Shown piece by piece: positions 41,868-50,232 of a stretch of DNA of 64,000 nucleotides. The first letter of the stretch is position 1, and the number at the start of each line of letters is the position of its first letter. Source of the DNA: Clostridiales bacterium (GTDB lineage: Bacteria > Bacillota > Clostridia > Oscillospirales > Acutalibacteraceae). The stretch covers positions 37,649 through 101,648 of the forward strand of contig DXXG01000005.1 of the NCBI GenBank assembly GCA_019416455.1, read 5' to 3'. Made by a program: the position numbers and the translations under genes. The notes under the pieces were generated by a model, which saw only the letters and a program-made list of their open reading frames with translations, was not told the origin of the DNA and ran no database searches.

Positions 41868-43577
41868 TTACTCCAGATACTGTCTTGCGTAGGCGGTATT
41901 ATAACCTTCCACCAGTCTGTCGATGCCCAGATCCTTCAAATTGGATACATAGTCGTCCCAATCCGCATCCAGGTCTCTCTGGCCAGTGATAAACAGAGTA
42001 CGCTGTTCATCGCAATACTTTTTCACTTCTGTCTCGATGGTATTGAGCTCAGAGGCTTCCTCTTCCGTAAACACTACCGGAGGCAATGTCTCGTCGGGTT
42101 CATACCCTTCATAGGGCCAGGTCTGCTCAATCAACAGCTGCTCGATACCATCCATGGACCGGATGTCAAAGTCATCCTTAACAGCCCACAAACCAATAAA
42201 GGAATCGTTGGACTCGCGGAACAGGCCGGTATTGCCCATGTGCTGGTTCTGAGGATCGCCGTCAGTCACCAAAGGAGTGATACGGGCATATTCAGCGTCT
42301 TTACCATCAAAAGTCTTCTGTCCTTCTTCCGCCATTTTCCAGTCCACCTTATACTCGCCCTGGCGCAGACGGATAGAGGAATCGGGAGTGTACATGAAGT
42401 CGCCCAGTTTGAACGCGGCTTCCGGATTCTCGCAGGCGCTGGTGATCACATAGCCGCCGATGCGCAGATCCTGATATTTATAATACCCCGCATACTGCAC
42501 GCCCTCAGGCCCCTTCAGAGGAGGCACAACTACAATGTTTTTGTACAATTCTGCATTACCGTCCACAACACCCATGGGAGCGCCGATGGTGAACGCGCCC
42601 ACCCGGTTGGGGCTCTGAGAAGCAATGGACTTCAGCTGGGTAGCGTCCTGAGTGTAGGTCTCGGAATAGATCAAGCCTTCCTCATACAGCTTGTTGACGT
42701 ACCGCAGACCCTCACGATACTCCTCTTTGTCCAGGATGGTGTCCACTTCGCCGTCAGTGACCGTCAAGTGCTTGTCGCCTTCATCGTAAATGAACGCGTT
42801 CATCAAGAAGGCGTAGGGATCGGAATGCCATCCGTTCAGGCAGCCTGCCAGAGGGATCTCATCCGCTTCGCCGTTCTGGTTGGGGTCCTGCTCCTTGAAG
42901 GCTTTCAGCACCTCATAGAACTCGTCCGTGGTGGTGGGCATTTCCAGACCCAGATTGTCCAGCCAGGACTGGTCGATCCACATCTTCTGAGAGTACCGGC
43001 AGTGATAGATCTCAGAATAGCTGGGCAGAGCGTAGATGTTGCCGTCAGGCATGGTGATGCCGTTCTTCAAATAGTCTACGTCCTCAAACAGCTGCTTGGT
43101 GTTTGTGCCGTATTCCTCGATCAGATCATTCAGGGGGATGAAGATGCCGGCTTGTCCGTATTTCATCAACGTGGAGTTGATGATGTGGTCCGTGATCCCC
43201 TGCACCTGACGAAGGCTGTAATACACGTCCGGATAAGAACCGCTGGCCAGGGACAGGTTCAATTTCTGCAAAGCTTCCGCGCTGGACGCCTGCTCAAACT
43301 CGATATCCACGCCGCACTCCTGCTCCAGCCACTTGATGTAAGCGTTGGTATTCAGGTCCTGTACAGTGTCCTCCCTCATTGCCCAGAACTTCAGTTTCAC
43401 CACTTCATCCGCAACCCAGTTTTCGCCCTTCTCGGTTGACGGTTCCGCCGCGGCCTCACTTTGTCCAGTGGACGACGTTCCCTCTGCCTGGCTGTCCTGA
43501 GAAGGTCCGCCACAGCCGCTGAATATCATGGCCACGACCAGCAGACACGCAGTCAAAGAGAGTAACCTTTTTTTCAT
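41868..43577 (-). CDS. ABC sugar-binding lipoprotein (LplA/YtcQ type), system 1
   Basis: 569 residues. A lipoprotein signal (charged MKKRLLS, hydrophobic core, then FSG-C22) and a Ser/Gly/Glu-rich linker precede a family 1 extracellular solute-binding fold (KLKFWAMREDTV, WLEQECGVDIEFEQAS, and others). It captures an oligosaccharide outside the membrane for the two permeases encoded just upstream (operon order permease, permease, binding protein). ATP hydrolysis must come from an unlinked MsmX-type ATPase. The sugar is unknown; the nearby rhaM hints at a rhamnose- or uronate-containing glycan. Confidence 0.92.
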   Translation of the reverse strand: MKKRLLSLTACLLVVAMIFSGCGGPSQDSQAEGTSSTGQSEAAAEPSTEKGENWVADEVVKLKFWAMREDTVQDLNTNAYIKWLEQECGVDIEFEQASSAEALQKLNLSLASGSYPDVYYSLRQVQGITDHIINSTLMKYGQAGIFIPLNDLIEEYGTNTKQLFEDVDYLKNGITMPDGNIYALPSYSEIYHCRYSQKMWIDQSWLDNLGLEMPTTTDEFYEVLKAFKEQDPNQNGEADEIPLAGCLNGWHSDPYAFLMNAFIYDEGDKHLTVTDGEVDTILDKEEYREGLRYVNKLYEEGLIYSETYTQDATQLKSIASQSPNRVGAFTIGAPMGVVDGNAELYKNIVVVPPLKGPEGVQYAGYYKYQDLRIGGYVITSACENPEAAFKLGDFMYTPDSSIRLRQGEYKVDWKMAEEGQKTFDGKDAEYARITPLVTDGDPQNQHMGNTGLFRESNDSFIGLWAVKDDFDIRSMDGIEQLLIEQTWPYEGYEPDETLPPVVFTEEEASELNTIETEVKKYCDEQRTLFITGQRDLDADWDDYVSNLKDLGIDRLVEGYNTAYARQYLE

Positions 43578-43631
43578 TTTTGCATAGCCTCCTTTTGATT
43601 CTACCTCACAGTTTATTATCAGAAAAAGGAT

Positions 43632-44540
43632 TCATCCTTTCACCGAACCGATCATAACGCCCTTCACGAAATGCTTCTGCACAAAGGGATAGATCAACAG
43701 TACGGGAACGCTTGCCACCACGATCACCGCGTAACGGAGCAGTTCATACATGCCTGCCCTGCTGGCCATCTCAGAAGCCGACTGGGCCATGCTCCCATCC
43801 ATTTTGTTGAGCACCAGAATCTCTCTCAACACCAGCTGGAGAGGACTCTTAGCCGGGTCGGACAAGTACAACAAGGCGTTGAAGTAGTCGTTCCAGTGCC
43901 ATACGGCGTAATACAGCACCATGACCGCCAAAATGGACTTGGACAGGGGAAGCACCACGGAAAACAGCATACGGATGTCACCGCACCCATCCAGGTAGGC
44001 TGCTTCGTAGATCTCCTCCGGGATCGTGCTCTGGAAAAAGGTTCTCATCACGATCATATTGTAGATGGAGATACCTCCCACCAGGATCACAGACCACATA
44101 GTGTTCAGCAGATGCAGGTTGTTGACAGTGATGTACAGGGGCATCAATCCACCGGAAAAGAACATGGTGAACAGGAAATACCATGTGATCACGGATTTGC
44201 CGAACAACTTAGAACGGGACAAGGGATAGGCCGTCAAAGTTGTCAGGATCAGATTGACGATGGTTCCCAAAACCGTATACAAAATAGAGTTGAAATAGCC
44301 GCTCATGATCTTGTCGCTGGTGAATACCGCCTCATATGCTTTTAACTCAAACCCCACAGGCAGCAGCCAGACTTCTCCTCGGATCACTGCGGAGGAGTCA
44401 CTGAACGACGCGCTCACGATAAAGATCAGCGGATAGACCACTACTAAAAAAGAGAGGGTAAGGAACAGACCGTTGCAAAAGGTAAAAATACGATCCCCTA
44501 AAGGTTCCTTGATCTTGTTTGTCTTGTTGTGTGAGATCAT
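43632..44540 (-). CDS. ABC sugar permease (YtcP/LplC type), system 1
   Basis: 302 residues with six predicted helices. The EAA loop reads EEIYEAAYLDGCGDIRMLFSVVLPLSK and docks the ATPase. The end PFVQKHFVKGVMIGSVKG is typical of the YtcP/LplC group. I chose the ATG at 44540 with AAGGAGG 8 nt upstream. It is the second gene of the operon. Confidence 0.93.
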   Translation of the reverse strand: MISHNKTNKIKEPLGDRIFTFCNGLFLTLSFLVVVYPLIFIVSASFSDSSAVIRGEVWLLPVGFELKAYEAVFTSDKIMSGYFNSILYTVLGTIVNLILTTLTAYPLSRSKLFGKSVITWYFLFTMFFSGGLMPLYITVNNLHLLNTMWSVILVGGISIYNMIVMRTFFQSTIPEEIYEAAYLDGCGDIRMLFSVVLPLSKSILAVMVLYYAVWHWNDYFNALLYLSDPAKSPLQLVLREILVLNKMDGSMAQSASEMASRAGMYELLRYAVIVVASVPVLLIYPFVQKHFVKGVMIGSVKG

Positions 44541-44557
44541 TTCGTTGTCCTCCTTGC

Positions 44558-45496
44558 TTACCACAGACTGGTGTTGCCCAGCTTTTTCGCAAAAGCGTTT
44601 ACCAAAACCAAGAGCACGAAGTTTACCACGGAATTGAACAGACCCACCGCTGTGGAATAGGAGAAGTTCAACTCCAGCAGGCCCACCTTATATGTGTAAG
44701 TGGAGATGATCTCGGAAACCTGGACATTCAGGTCATTCTGCATCAGGTAGACTTTCTCAAAACCCACGTTCATGATCTGGCCCACGTTCAAGATCAGCAG
44801 GATCACAATGGTAGGAAGCAAACTGGGCAGATCGATGTACCAGATCTTTTGGAGCTTGCTGGCGCCGTCCACTTTTGCCGCCTCATACAGCCCCACGTCA
44901 ACTCCGGCCAGAGCAGCCAGGTAAATGATGGAATTGAATCCTGTAAACTGCCAGATATTGGAGATCACATAGGTGCTGCGGAAATATTTCGCGTCCGAAA
45001 ACAGGTTGACCGGCTCAAAACCGAACAAACCAATAATATTGTTGAACAAGCCCCCGTTGATGGAACTCCACTGCATCAAAAGAGCGACCATGATAACGGT
45101 GGAAATAAAATAAGGAGCATACGTGACCATCTGGACTGTCTTTCTGGCGAACTTGCTTTTGCACTCGTTCAGCGACAGCGCCAGGATGATGGGAAAAGGC
45201 AGGCTGAAGATCAGCGTATAGACACTGAGCAGCAGCGTGTTGGTCACCACCGCCACAAAAGACGGGGAATTGATAAACCGGGCGAAGTATTCCGTCCCCA
45301 CCCATGGGCTTCCCATGATTCCCTCGGCGGGATTGTACTCCTTAAACGCCAAGGTCGCGCCGTACATGGGAATGTAGTGAAAGATAAAGAGATAAACCGC
45401 AGGAATCAATAACAGCAGATACAACTGCCAGCTGCGCTTTATCTGGTGAAAAAATCTTACCTTTCCCTTCTCCTTCTTTGTAGATGTGTTTTGCAA
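44558..45496 (-). CDS. ABC sugar permease (LplB/YteP type), system 1
   Basis: 312 residues, six helices; EAA loop GLYEAAKVDGASKLQKIWYIDLPSL, and the family start HYIPMYGATLAFKEYNP. TTG start with AAGGAGGGG 5 nt upstream. It is first gene of the operon; the second permease starts 17 nt after its stop. The candidate promoter upstream (minus -10 TATAGA at 45587-45592, -35 TTCAAT at 45610-45615) is weak, consistent with AraC-type activation. Confidence 0.93.
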   Translation of the reverse strand: MQNTSTKKEKGKVRFFHQIKRSWQLYLLLLIPAVYLFIFHYIPMYGATLAFKEYNPAEGIMGSPWVGTEYFARFINSPSFVAVVTNTLLLSVYTLIFSLPFPIILALSLNECKSKFARKTVQMVTYAPYFISTVIMVALLMQWSSINGGLFNNIIGLFGFEPVNLFSDAKYFRSTYVISNIWQFTGFNSIIYLAALAGVDVGLYEAAKVDGASKLQKIWYIDLPSLLPTIVILLILNVGQIMNVGFEKVYLMQNDLNVQVSEIISTYTYKVGLLELNFSYSTAVGLFNSVVNFVLLVLVNAFAKKLGNTSLW

Positions 45497-45870
45497 AAAT
45501 ACCCCTCCTTGCTATTTTTTCGCAAACCATCCATGGTTTACTTTTTTTCACAGTCTTGGCCGAAAGAAAGAATCAAAGCGATCAATTCTATAATCTCTCA
45601 CCAAGTTTTATTGAATTTTCCGCGAAATAATAGTCTTTTTGTGATATTTACAGGTTATCAAAAAACATATCCGCGAACAATTCAGAATCCGACTGTCTTT
45701 TTATACTTTCCTTTTATATTCCCGTGCCCCACCGGGGCCTTGGCGAAATATACTTTCCTCCTTTCCTTATCTCTGATGGATCTCTACACCTCCATTTTGC
45801 TTTATGGCTTAAATCAGGTCTTTAAGCTGGCTTGTGGTTTTTCTCCGAAACCTGCTCCACACAGCTAAAA
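45497..45870. other. Regulatory gap between ABC system 1 and its AraC regulator
   Basis: About 374 nt, A+T-richer than the flanks, with no credible gene. It contains the weak candidate promoter of ABC system 1 (45587-45615) and a small GCCCC/GGGGC hairpin at 45728-45740. Operator half-sites cannot be assigned by eye. Confidence 0.4.
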
Positions 45871-45882
45871 ACCAAATAAAAA

Positions 45883-45903
45883 AGGCAGCTGGTTCACAGC
45901 TGC
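45883..45903 (-). terminator. Terminator overlapping the AraC stop codon
   Basis: Minus strand GGCAGCTG-TGAAC-CAGCTGCC then TTTTTT. The TGA stop of the AraC gene lies in the loop. Confidence 0.85.
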
Positions 45904-46679
45904 CTCCGATAAGCTCCGGGACTGATATTGACCCGGGATTTGAAGATCCTGGAAAAATAAAATTCGTTTTGGAAGCCACAAATTTGGGCGATATCCGCCA
46001 AGCATTTGTTTGTGGATATCAAAAGGATCTTTGCCTGCTCCAAACGCATCTCGATCAAATCATCGTTTGGACCCCGGCCGAATCTCTTTTTGTACAGCAC
46101 GGAGAACCGGCTGTTGCTCAGTCCGGCCTTCTGCGCCATCTTTGTCACGTTCCAAGGACTGTCTAAATGTTCTCTCACATAATTGCGAAGCTGAAGCAAG
46201 CTTTCCCGGTACTGCTTTGGATCGTCCGCCTGCAATTCCTGATAGGTCCTCCCTAAACAGATAAACATTGCCTCCACGATATTGCTGCACTTCTGCTCCC
46301 AAAAAGGATAAAGCACATTCCTCTCTTGAATCAGTTTGCAGAGATAGGTCCTTAAAATGAGAGGGTTTTGGGTGTGGATCAGTTCATCGGTGGGAAGAGC
46401 CAGGGATTCCACCAGGTCACCTAACGTGTCTGAGACCACATGGATCCAATCGTTGACAAAACCGGTGTCTACGTTTTTTGGCGCAAAATGATGCTCTATA
46501 AACTGGGGCGTCTTTATGAAGCAATCTCCCGGTTTTGCAAGTTGGATGCCTGACTTGGTCAAAACCATACACTCCGTGGAAAAACACATGATGATCCAAA
46601 GTTTGGAATCGCCTGTTCGATAGACCACATGATCTATCTCGTGATGGGTGTCCACGTCTAAATGTACTATACGATGCAT
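45894..46679 (-). CDS. AraC family transcriptional regulator with cupin-like sensor
   Basis: 261 residues. The N-terminal 130 residues look like an AraC ligand-binding cupin (HHEIDHVVYR, KPGDCFIKTPQFIEHHF). The C-terminal two-HTH DNA-binding domain has WNVTKMAQKAGLSNSRFSVLYKKRFG and LADIAQICGFQNEFYFSRIFKS. The ATG at 46679 has GAAAGGAG 8 nt upstream. It sits upstream of ABC system 1 on the same strand and divergent from the dehydrogenase operon at 47.0 kb, so it may control one or both. Confidence 0.9.
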   Translation of the reverse strand: MHRIVHLDVDTHHEIDHVVYRTGDSKLWIIMCFSTECMVLTKSGIQLAKPGDCFIKTPQFIEHHFAPKNVDTGFVNDWIHVVSDTLGDLVESLALPTDELIHTQNPLILRTYLCKLIQERNVLYPFWEQKCSNIVEAMFICLGRTYQELQADDPKQYRESLLQLRNYVREHLDSPWNVTKMAQKAGLSNSRFSVLYKKRFGRGPNDDLIEMRLEQAKILLISTNKCLADIAQICGFQNEFYFSRIFKSRVNISPGAYRRQL

Positions 46680-47036
46680 AGCTACGCTCCTTTCTCCAAT
46701 GGAAAACAGAACATGATCCGCTTGAGAAATAGCTCTCAGCGCGAATATGTACATCTGCCACAAAGCAAAGAAGCGGTGTAGAGTTCTCGATGATTATACA
46801 AGAATGTTTTTAGTATTTCAACAAAAAAAATCCTGAGCAAAAGCAGAAACTATTCATAAAACAAAACAATAGTATAAAAAAGGAATACAATAAGAGATTG
46901 TTTGCGACCCCCGGCTTTGCTACCATAACATTGCGGGAACAACAGAATATACATCTGCTGCAAGCGGACATTTTGTGGAGTTGTATTGTAAGCGAAAAAG
47001 GCAAGAAAAAATTTTTTAAAGAAAAGAGGGAAAAGC
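46680..47036. other. Divergent intergenic region between AraC and the dehydrogenase operon
   Basis: 357 nt, strongly A-rich in the middle (46800-46910). Several -10-like boxes occur (for example TACAAT at 46886-46891) but none has a matching -35, again suggesting activator-dependent transcription. No gene or riboswitch recognised. Confidence 0.4.
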
Positions 47037-48011
47037 GTGCAAACTGGCAAAATGAAAGCCTGGGTGTTAGAAGATTGGGAAAAACTGGTGTACTGCGAGG
47101 TTCCTATCCCCACCCCCACAGAAGACGAAGTCCTGCTCAAGATCGAATCCGCCTGCCTGTGCAACGGGTCCGATCCGGGGATCTACCATGGCCATGAGGC
47201 GTATTCACCTCCCTTGGTATTTGGCCACGAGGCCTGCGGCGTAGTCGTGGAAGCAGGGAAAAATGTAAAAGGGTTCGCCCCGGGAGACAGAGTCTCTTTC
47301 TGGTGCAGCTTGGGAGCCTTTGGGGAGTATCAGGCAGTGGACCCCACGAAAGTGGCCATGTTCCCTGTTCCAAAAACGGTTTCTATTGAAGAGGCGCCTA
47401 TCTTAGAGCTGGTCATCGCCTCCTGCCGGGCCTTGATGCTCAATCCTCCGGGACCCCAGCGTAAGAACCTGACGATCTGCGGCCTGGGCCCCAGCGGTCT
47501 GGTGCTGATCCAATACGCCAAGTGTTTGGGATACAGCCACATCATCGGTTGGGATCTGTACGAGAGCCGCCGTGATCTGGCGTTGACTTTGGGCGCGGAC
47601 CACGTGTATGACCCGTCCAAGCTCTCCCCGGAAGATCTGGAAAAAATGATCCCGGCGGACGTGAGCGTTGTGATGATGGGCGACGATATCCTGCCCGGAG
47701 AACCCACTGTCACTCAGCTGATGAGAGCTACCAGAAAAGGAGGGCTCATCATCTCCTATGGTCATCCGGAACATGGCAGAAAATTCAGCCCCTACGTGTT
47801 CCAGGCACGGGATTTGGCCATGGTGGGTCCTGTGAACGACTTGGAGATCATTCGTGAAAAAGGAAAGTTTGTCTTGGAGCAGGTGGATCTGGGAAAGATC
47901 AAGATCCGGCCGCTGATCACACATATCCGAGAATTCCAGGAGCTGGGAGACGCTTTTCAGCAGTTGCTCCAGCATCCTGAAAAACAAATCAAAGTAATCT
48001 TTAAATGGTAG
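47037..48011 (+). CDS. Zinc-type medium-chain dehydrogenase, compact form (first of two)
   Basis: 324 residues. GroES-like N-domain with CLCNGSD and GHEACG (catalytic zinc ligand region), then a Rossmann domain with GLGPSGLVLIQYAK. The structural-zinc lobe with four cysteines, present in classical alcohol/sorbitol dehydrogenases, is absent: GDRVSFWCSLGAFGEY runs straight through. GTG start at 47037 with AGAGGG 6 nt upstream. First of a three-gene operon with a sugar isomerase and a second dehydrogenase. It probably oxidises or reduces a sugar or polyol at one carbon. Confidence 0.88.
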   Translation: MQTGKMKAWVLEDWEKLVYCEVPIPTPTEDEVLLKIESACLCNGSDPGIYHGHEAYSPPLVFGHEACGVVVEAGKNVKGFAPGDRVSFWCSLGAFGEYQAVDPTKVAMFPVPKTVSIEEAPILELVIASCRALMLNPPGPQRKNLTICGLGPSGLVLIQYAKCLGYSHIIGWDLYESRRDLALTLGADHVYDPSKLSPEDLEKMIPADVSVVMMGDDILPGEPTVTQLMRATRKGGLIISYGHPEHGRKFSPYVFQARDLAMVGPVNDLEIIREKGKFVLEQVDLGKIKIRPLITHIREFQELGDAFQQLLQHPEKQIKVIFKW

Positions 48012-48023
48012 GAGGAGTCAAAC

Positions 48024-48893
48024 ATGAAATTGGGGATTTCTGGACAGGCTTTAGGCGACGTCCGCTCTTTTCGGGACATCGTGAAACTTGGCAAGACCCT
48101 AGGGGTGGAGAACTTTGAGATCTGGCCCTGCAATGCGGGAGTTTCCAACGATTACGGAAAGGCCGACCCGGAGGAGATGAAACAACTTATTCGGGAAGAA
48201 GGAGTGAAGATCGACTGTGTCACTCTGGGAGCCGCCTTTGACAAAGACAGCTGCCAGACGCCGGAGCAGTACGGCACGCTTCTGACCCACGCAGTGGAAT
48301 TCGCCTCCGCTGTGGGAGCCGGTCTGGTAAACCATTACTGCTACTGGATCAGTCAGTCCGATGAGCCCGACCTGGCAAAGATGGAGGCCTACTGGACCAG
48401 CTCCTTGAAGCGGGCGGAAGAACTGGGGATCTGCCTGGTGCTGGAGAACGAGGCCCATGACAGCACCCGCACACCCCAAGGCATGCGGAAGATCATGGAA
48501 CACTTTGAAAACCCCCATTTTAAAACCAACTATGACGCTGTGAATTACTTCCACGCCAGCTGTGAAGGATTCCCGGAAGCCTACGAGGTGCTCCGTCCTT
48601 ATATCGGTTATGTCCATTTGAAAAACGGATGCCTGTACCGGGAAGGGGCCGGTCAGCCCAAAGACCATCGGGGCGCTCCCATGTCGGGACTGCACGCGCC
48701 TAACCCCATCCAATACACCCCCATCCCCGAGGGCGCTGTGAACATCCCCGGCCTGCTTTCCAGATTGGAAGCTGACCAAAGCTACACTGGCACTTGCACG
48801 TTGGAACCCCACACCACTCCGGACCACGTGGAAGAATTTTACCGCATTGAAACAGAATGGCTTCGGAAACTGGGCTATTTCGCAAATAACTAA
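48024..48893 (+). CDS. Sugar phosphate isomerase/epimerase family protein
   Basis: 289 residues, TIM-barrel of the xylose-isomerase-like class: NFEIWPCNAG, LVLENEAHDST (metal-binding Glu), TNYDAVNYF (metal-binding Asp), YVHLKNG and CTLEPH. It sits between two dehydrogenases, 12 and 23 nt apart, so it likely isomerises or epimerises the keto-intermediate passed between them (inference). Strong AGGAGG before the ATG. Confidence 0.87.
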   Translation: MKLGISGQALGDVRSFRDIVKLGKTLGVENFEIWPCNAGVSNDYGKADPEEMKQLIREEGVKIDCVTLGAAFDKDSCQTPEQYGTLLTHAVEFASAVGAGLVNHYCYWISQSDEPDLAKMEAYWTSSLKRAEELGICLVLENEAHDSTRTPQGMRKIMEHFENPHFKTNYDAVNYFHASCEGFPEAYEVLRPYIGYVHLKNGCLYREGAGQPKDHRGAPMSGLHAPNPIQYTPIPEGAVNIPGLLSRLEADQSYTGTCTLEPHTTPDHVEEFYRIETEWLRKLGYFANN

Positions 48894-48916
48894 TCAAAAA
48901 AAGGAGAGATTTAACC

Positions 48917-49924
48917 ATGTACGCAGCAGTTGTTGAAAAACCCAATGAACTGGTCATAAAAGAAGTCCCTACCCCCAAGGCCGGCCCCCGGCAGGTAGTC
49001 ATCCAGGCACTGGCCTGCTCTATCTGCAACGCTACCGATAACCATATCCTGGAAGGCATTTTTGACGGCTATCACGACCATTATCCCCAGATCCTGGGCC
49101 ACGAAGTGTGCGGAAAAGTAGTGGAAAAGGGCGAAGCTGTCACGGAGCTGGAGCTGGGAGACCGGATCGGTCTGTACACTCCCAACGGCGCTTTCGCCGA
49201 GTATGTACTGGTAGACCTGGATCACAACGGATACGCCAAGATCCCTGAAGGGATGAGCGATGAGGACGCTTCCATCTGCGAAATGTTCGACGGAGCTTAT
49301 CGCAGCACCATCGCCTGCGCAGAGCTGACTCCCGGAGAGCGGGTCCTGATCATCGGCGCTGGCCCTCTGGGATTGACTGCCATCGGAGCCGCTACGGCTC
49401 ACGGCGCCCAGGTCTGCGCGGTGGACCTTTACGCCAATCGTCTGGATATGGCCTTGCAAATGGGCGCGAAGCACGTTTACAACCACAGCGAGATGACCGC
49501 TGACGAGATCATCGAGGCGGTACGCCGGGACGTGGGTGAGATCGATGTTGCTGTGATGTGCATCGCTCTGGACCGCTCCAAGGATCTGGACGCCTTCTAC
49601 ATGGCGGTGGAACTGCTCCGGGAAAACGGCAGAATGACCGGCCTGAACGTAGAAGTCCAGCTGAAGTACCACAACCACCGGATGAACCCCTTCCATCTGA
49701 ACCGCAAGAACATCAAGTACCGCCACAATCTGGAGCGCCCCGGCACCCTGGAGGATTTCCGGCGTGGGTACGCCATGGTAGCGGAAGGGACGATCCCCCT
49801 GGGAAAACTGATCACCCACCGCGTCACCTTGGACGAGCTTCCCTGGGCGCTGGATATGTGCCACAACCATTTGGACGAATGCATCAAGATCATTGTCTAT
49901 CCTAAGACTTCATTAAAGAAGTAA
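48917..49924 (+). CDS. Zinc-type medium-chain dehydrogenase, compact form (second of two)
   Basis: 335 residues; N-domain CSICNATD and GHEVCG, Rossmann segment IIGAGPLGLTAIGAA, cofactor-selecting acid in AVDLYANR. As in the first dehydrogenase, the structural-zinc cysteine lobe is missing (GDRIGLYTPNGAFAEY). The shared CNxxD pattern after the zinc Cys suggests the two are related but diverged. Last gene of the operon; followed by a hairpin at 49964-50012. Confidence 0.88.
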   Translation: MYAAVVEKPNELVIKEVPTPKAGPRQVVIQALACSICNATDNHILEGIFDGYHDHYPQILGHEVCGKVVEKGEAVTELELGDRIGLYTPNGAFAEYVLVDLDHNGYAKIPEGMSDEDASICEMFDGAYRSTIACAELTPGERVLIIGAGPLGLTAIGAATAHGAQVCAVDLYANRLDMALQMGAKHVYNHSEMTADEIIEAVRRDVGEIDVAVMCIALDRSKDLDAFYMAVELLRENGRMTGLNVEVQLKYHNHRMNPFHLNRKNIKYRHNLERPGTLEDFRRGYAMVAEGTIPLGKLITHRVTLDELPWALDMCHNHLDECIKIIVYPKTSLKK

Positions 49925-49963
49925 TTCCATGACCCGTCAGAAATAAATTCCTAATGTTTCAAA

Positions 49964-50012
49964 AATGCCCCCTTGCTTTTGCGCCTTAAGCGACTTACAG
50001 CAGGGGGGCATT
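49964..50012. terminator. Hairpin terminator after the second dehydrogenase
   Basis: AATGCCCCCTTGC (49964-49976) pairs with GCAGGGGGGCATT (50000-50012). T-tracts are short on the plus strand and better (ATTTTT) on the minus. Confidence 0.6.
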
Positions 50013-50145
50013 TCCCTCCTGAAAAGGGAAATACTCTGCTCCTTTAAATCGGCAACGCAAGTCAGCGATTTCCCATTTTCCCATCTCGAAATTGCGTTTT
50101 TAGTTTCTAATTCCAGCAAAAACCAAGGAAAATTACCTTTTTCTG

Positions 50146-50174
50146 TTGTTTTAAAGAATTATTTGTGCTATAAT
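50146..50174 (+). promoter_or_regulatory. Probable sigma-A promoter of the membrane AraC regulator
   Basis: TTGTTT (50146-50151), 17-nt spacer, perfect TATAAT (50169-50174) with extended TGC. 59 nt before the GTG start. Confidence 0.7.
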
Positions 50175-50232
50175 ACTTCATAATGCCTTGATTTGCGCAC
50201 AAGTAAAATCTTTTCAGAAAGGGGTTGAGCAC

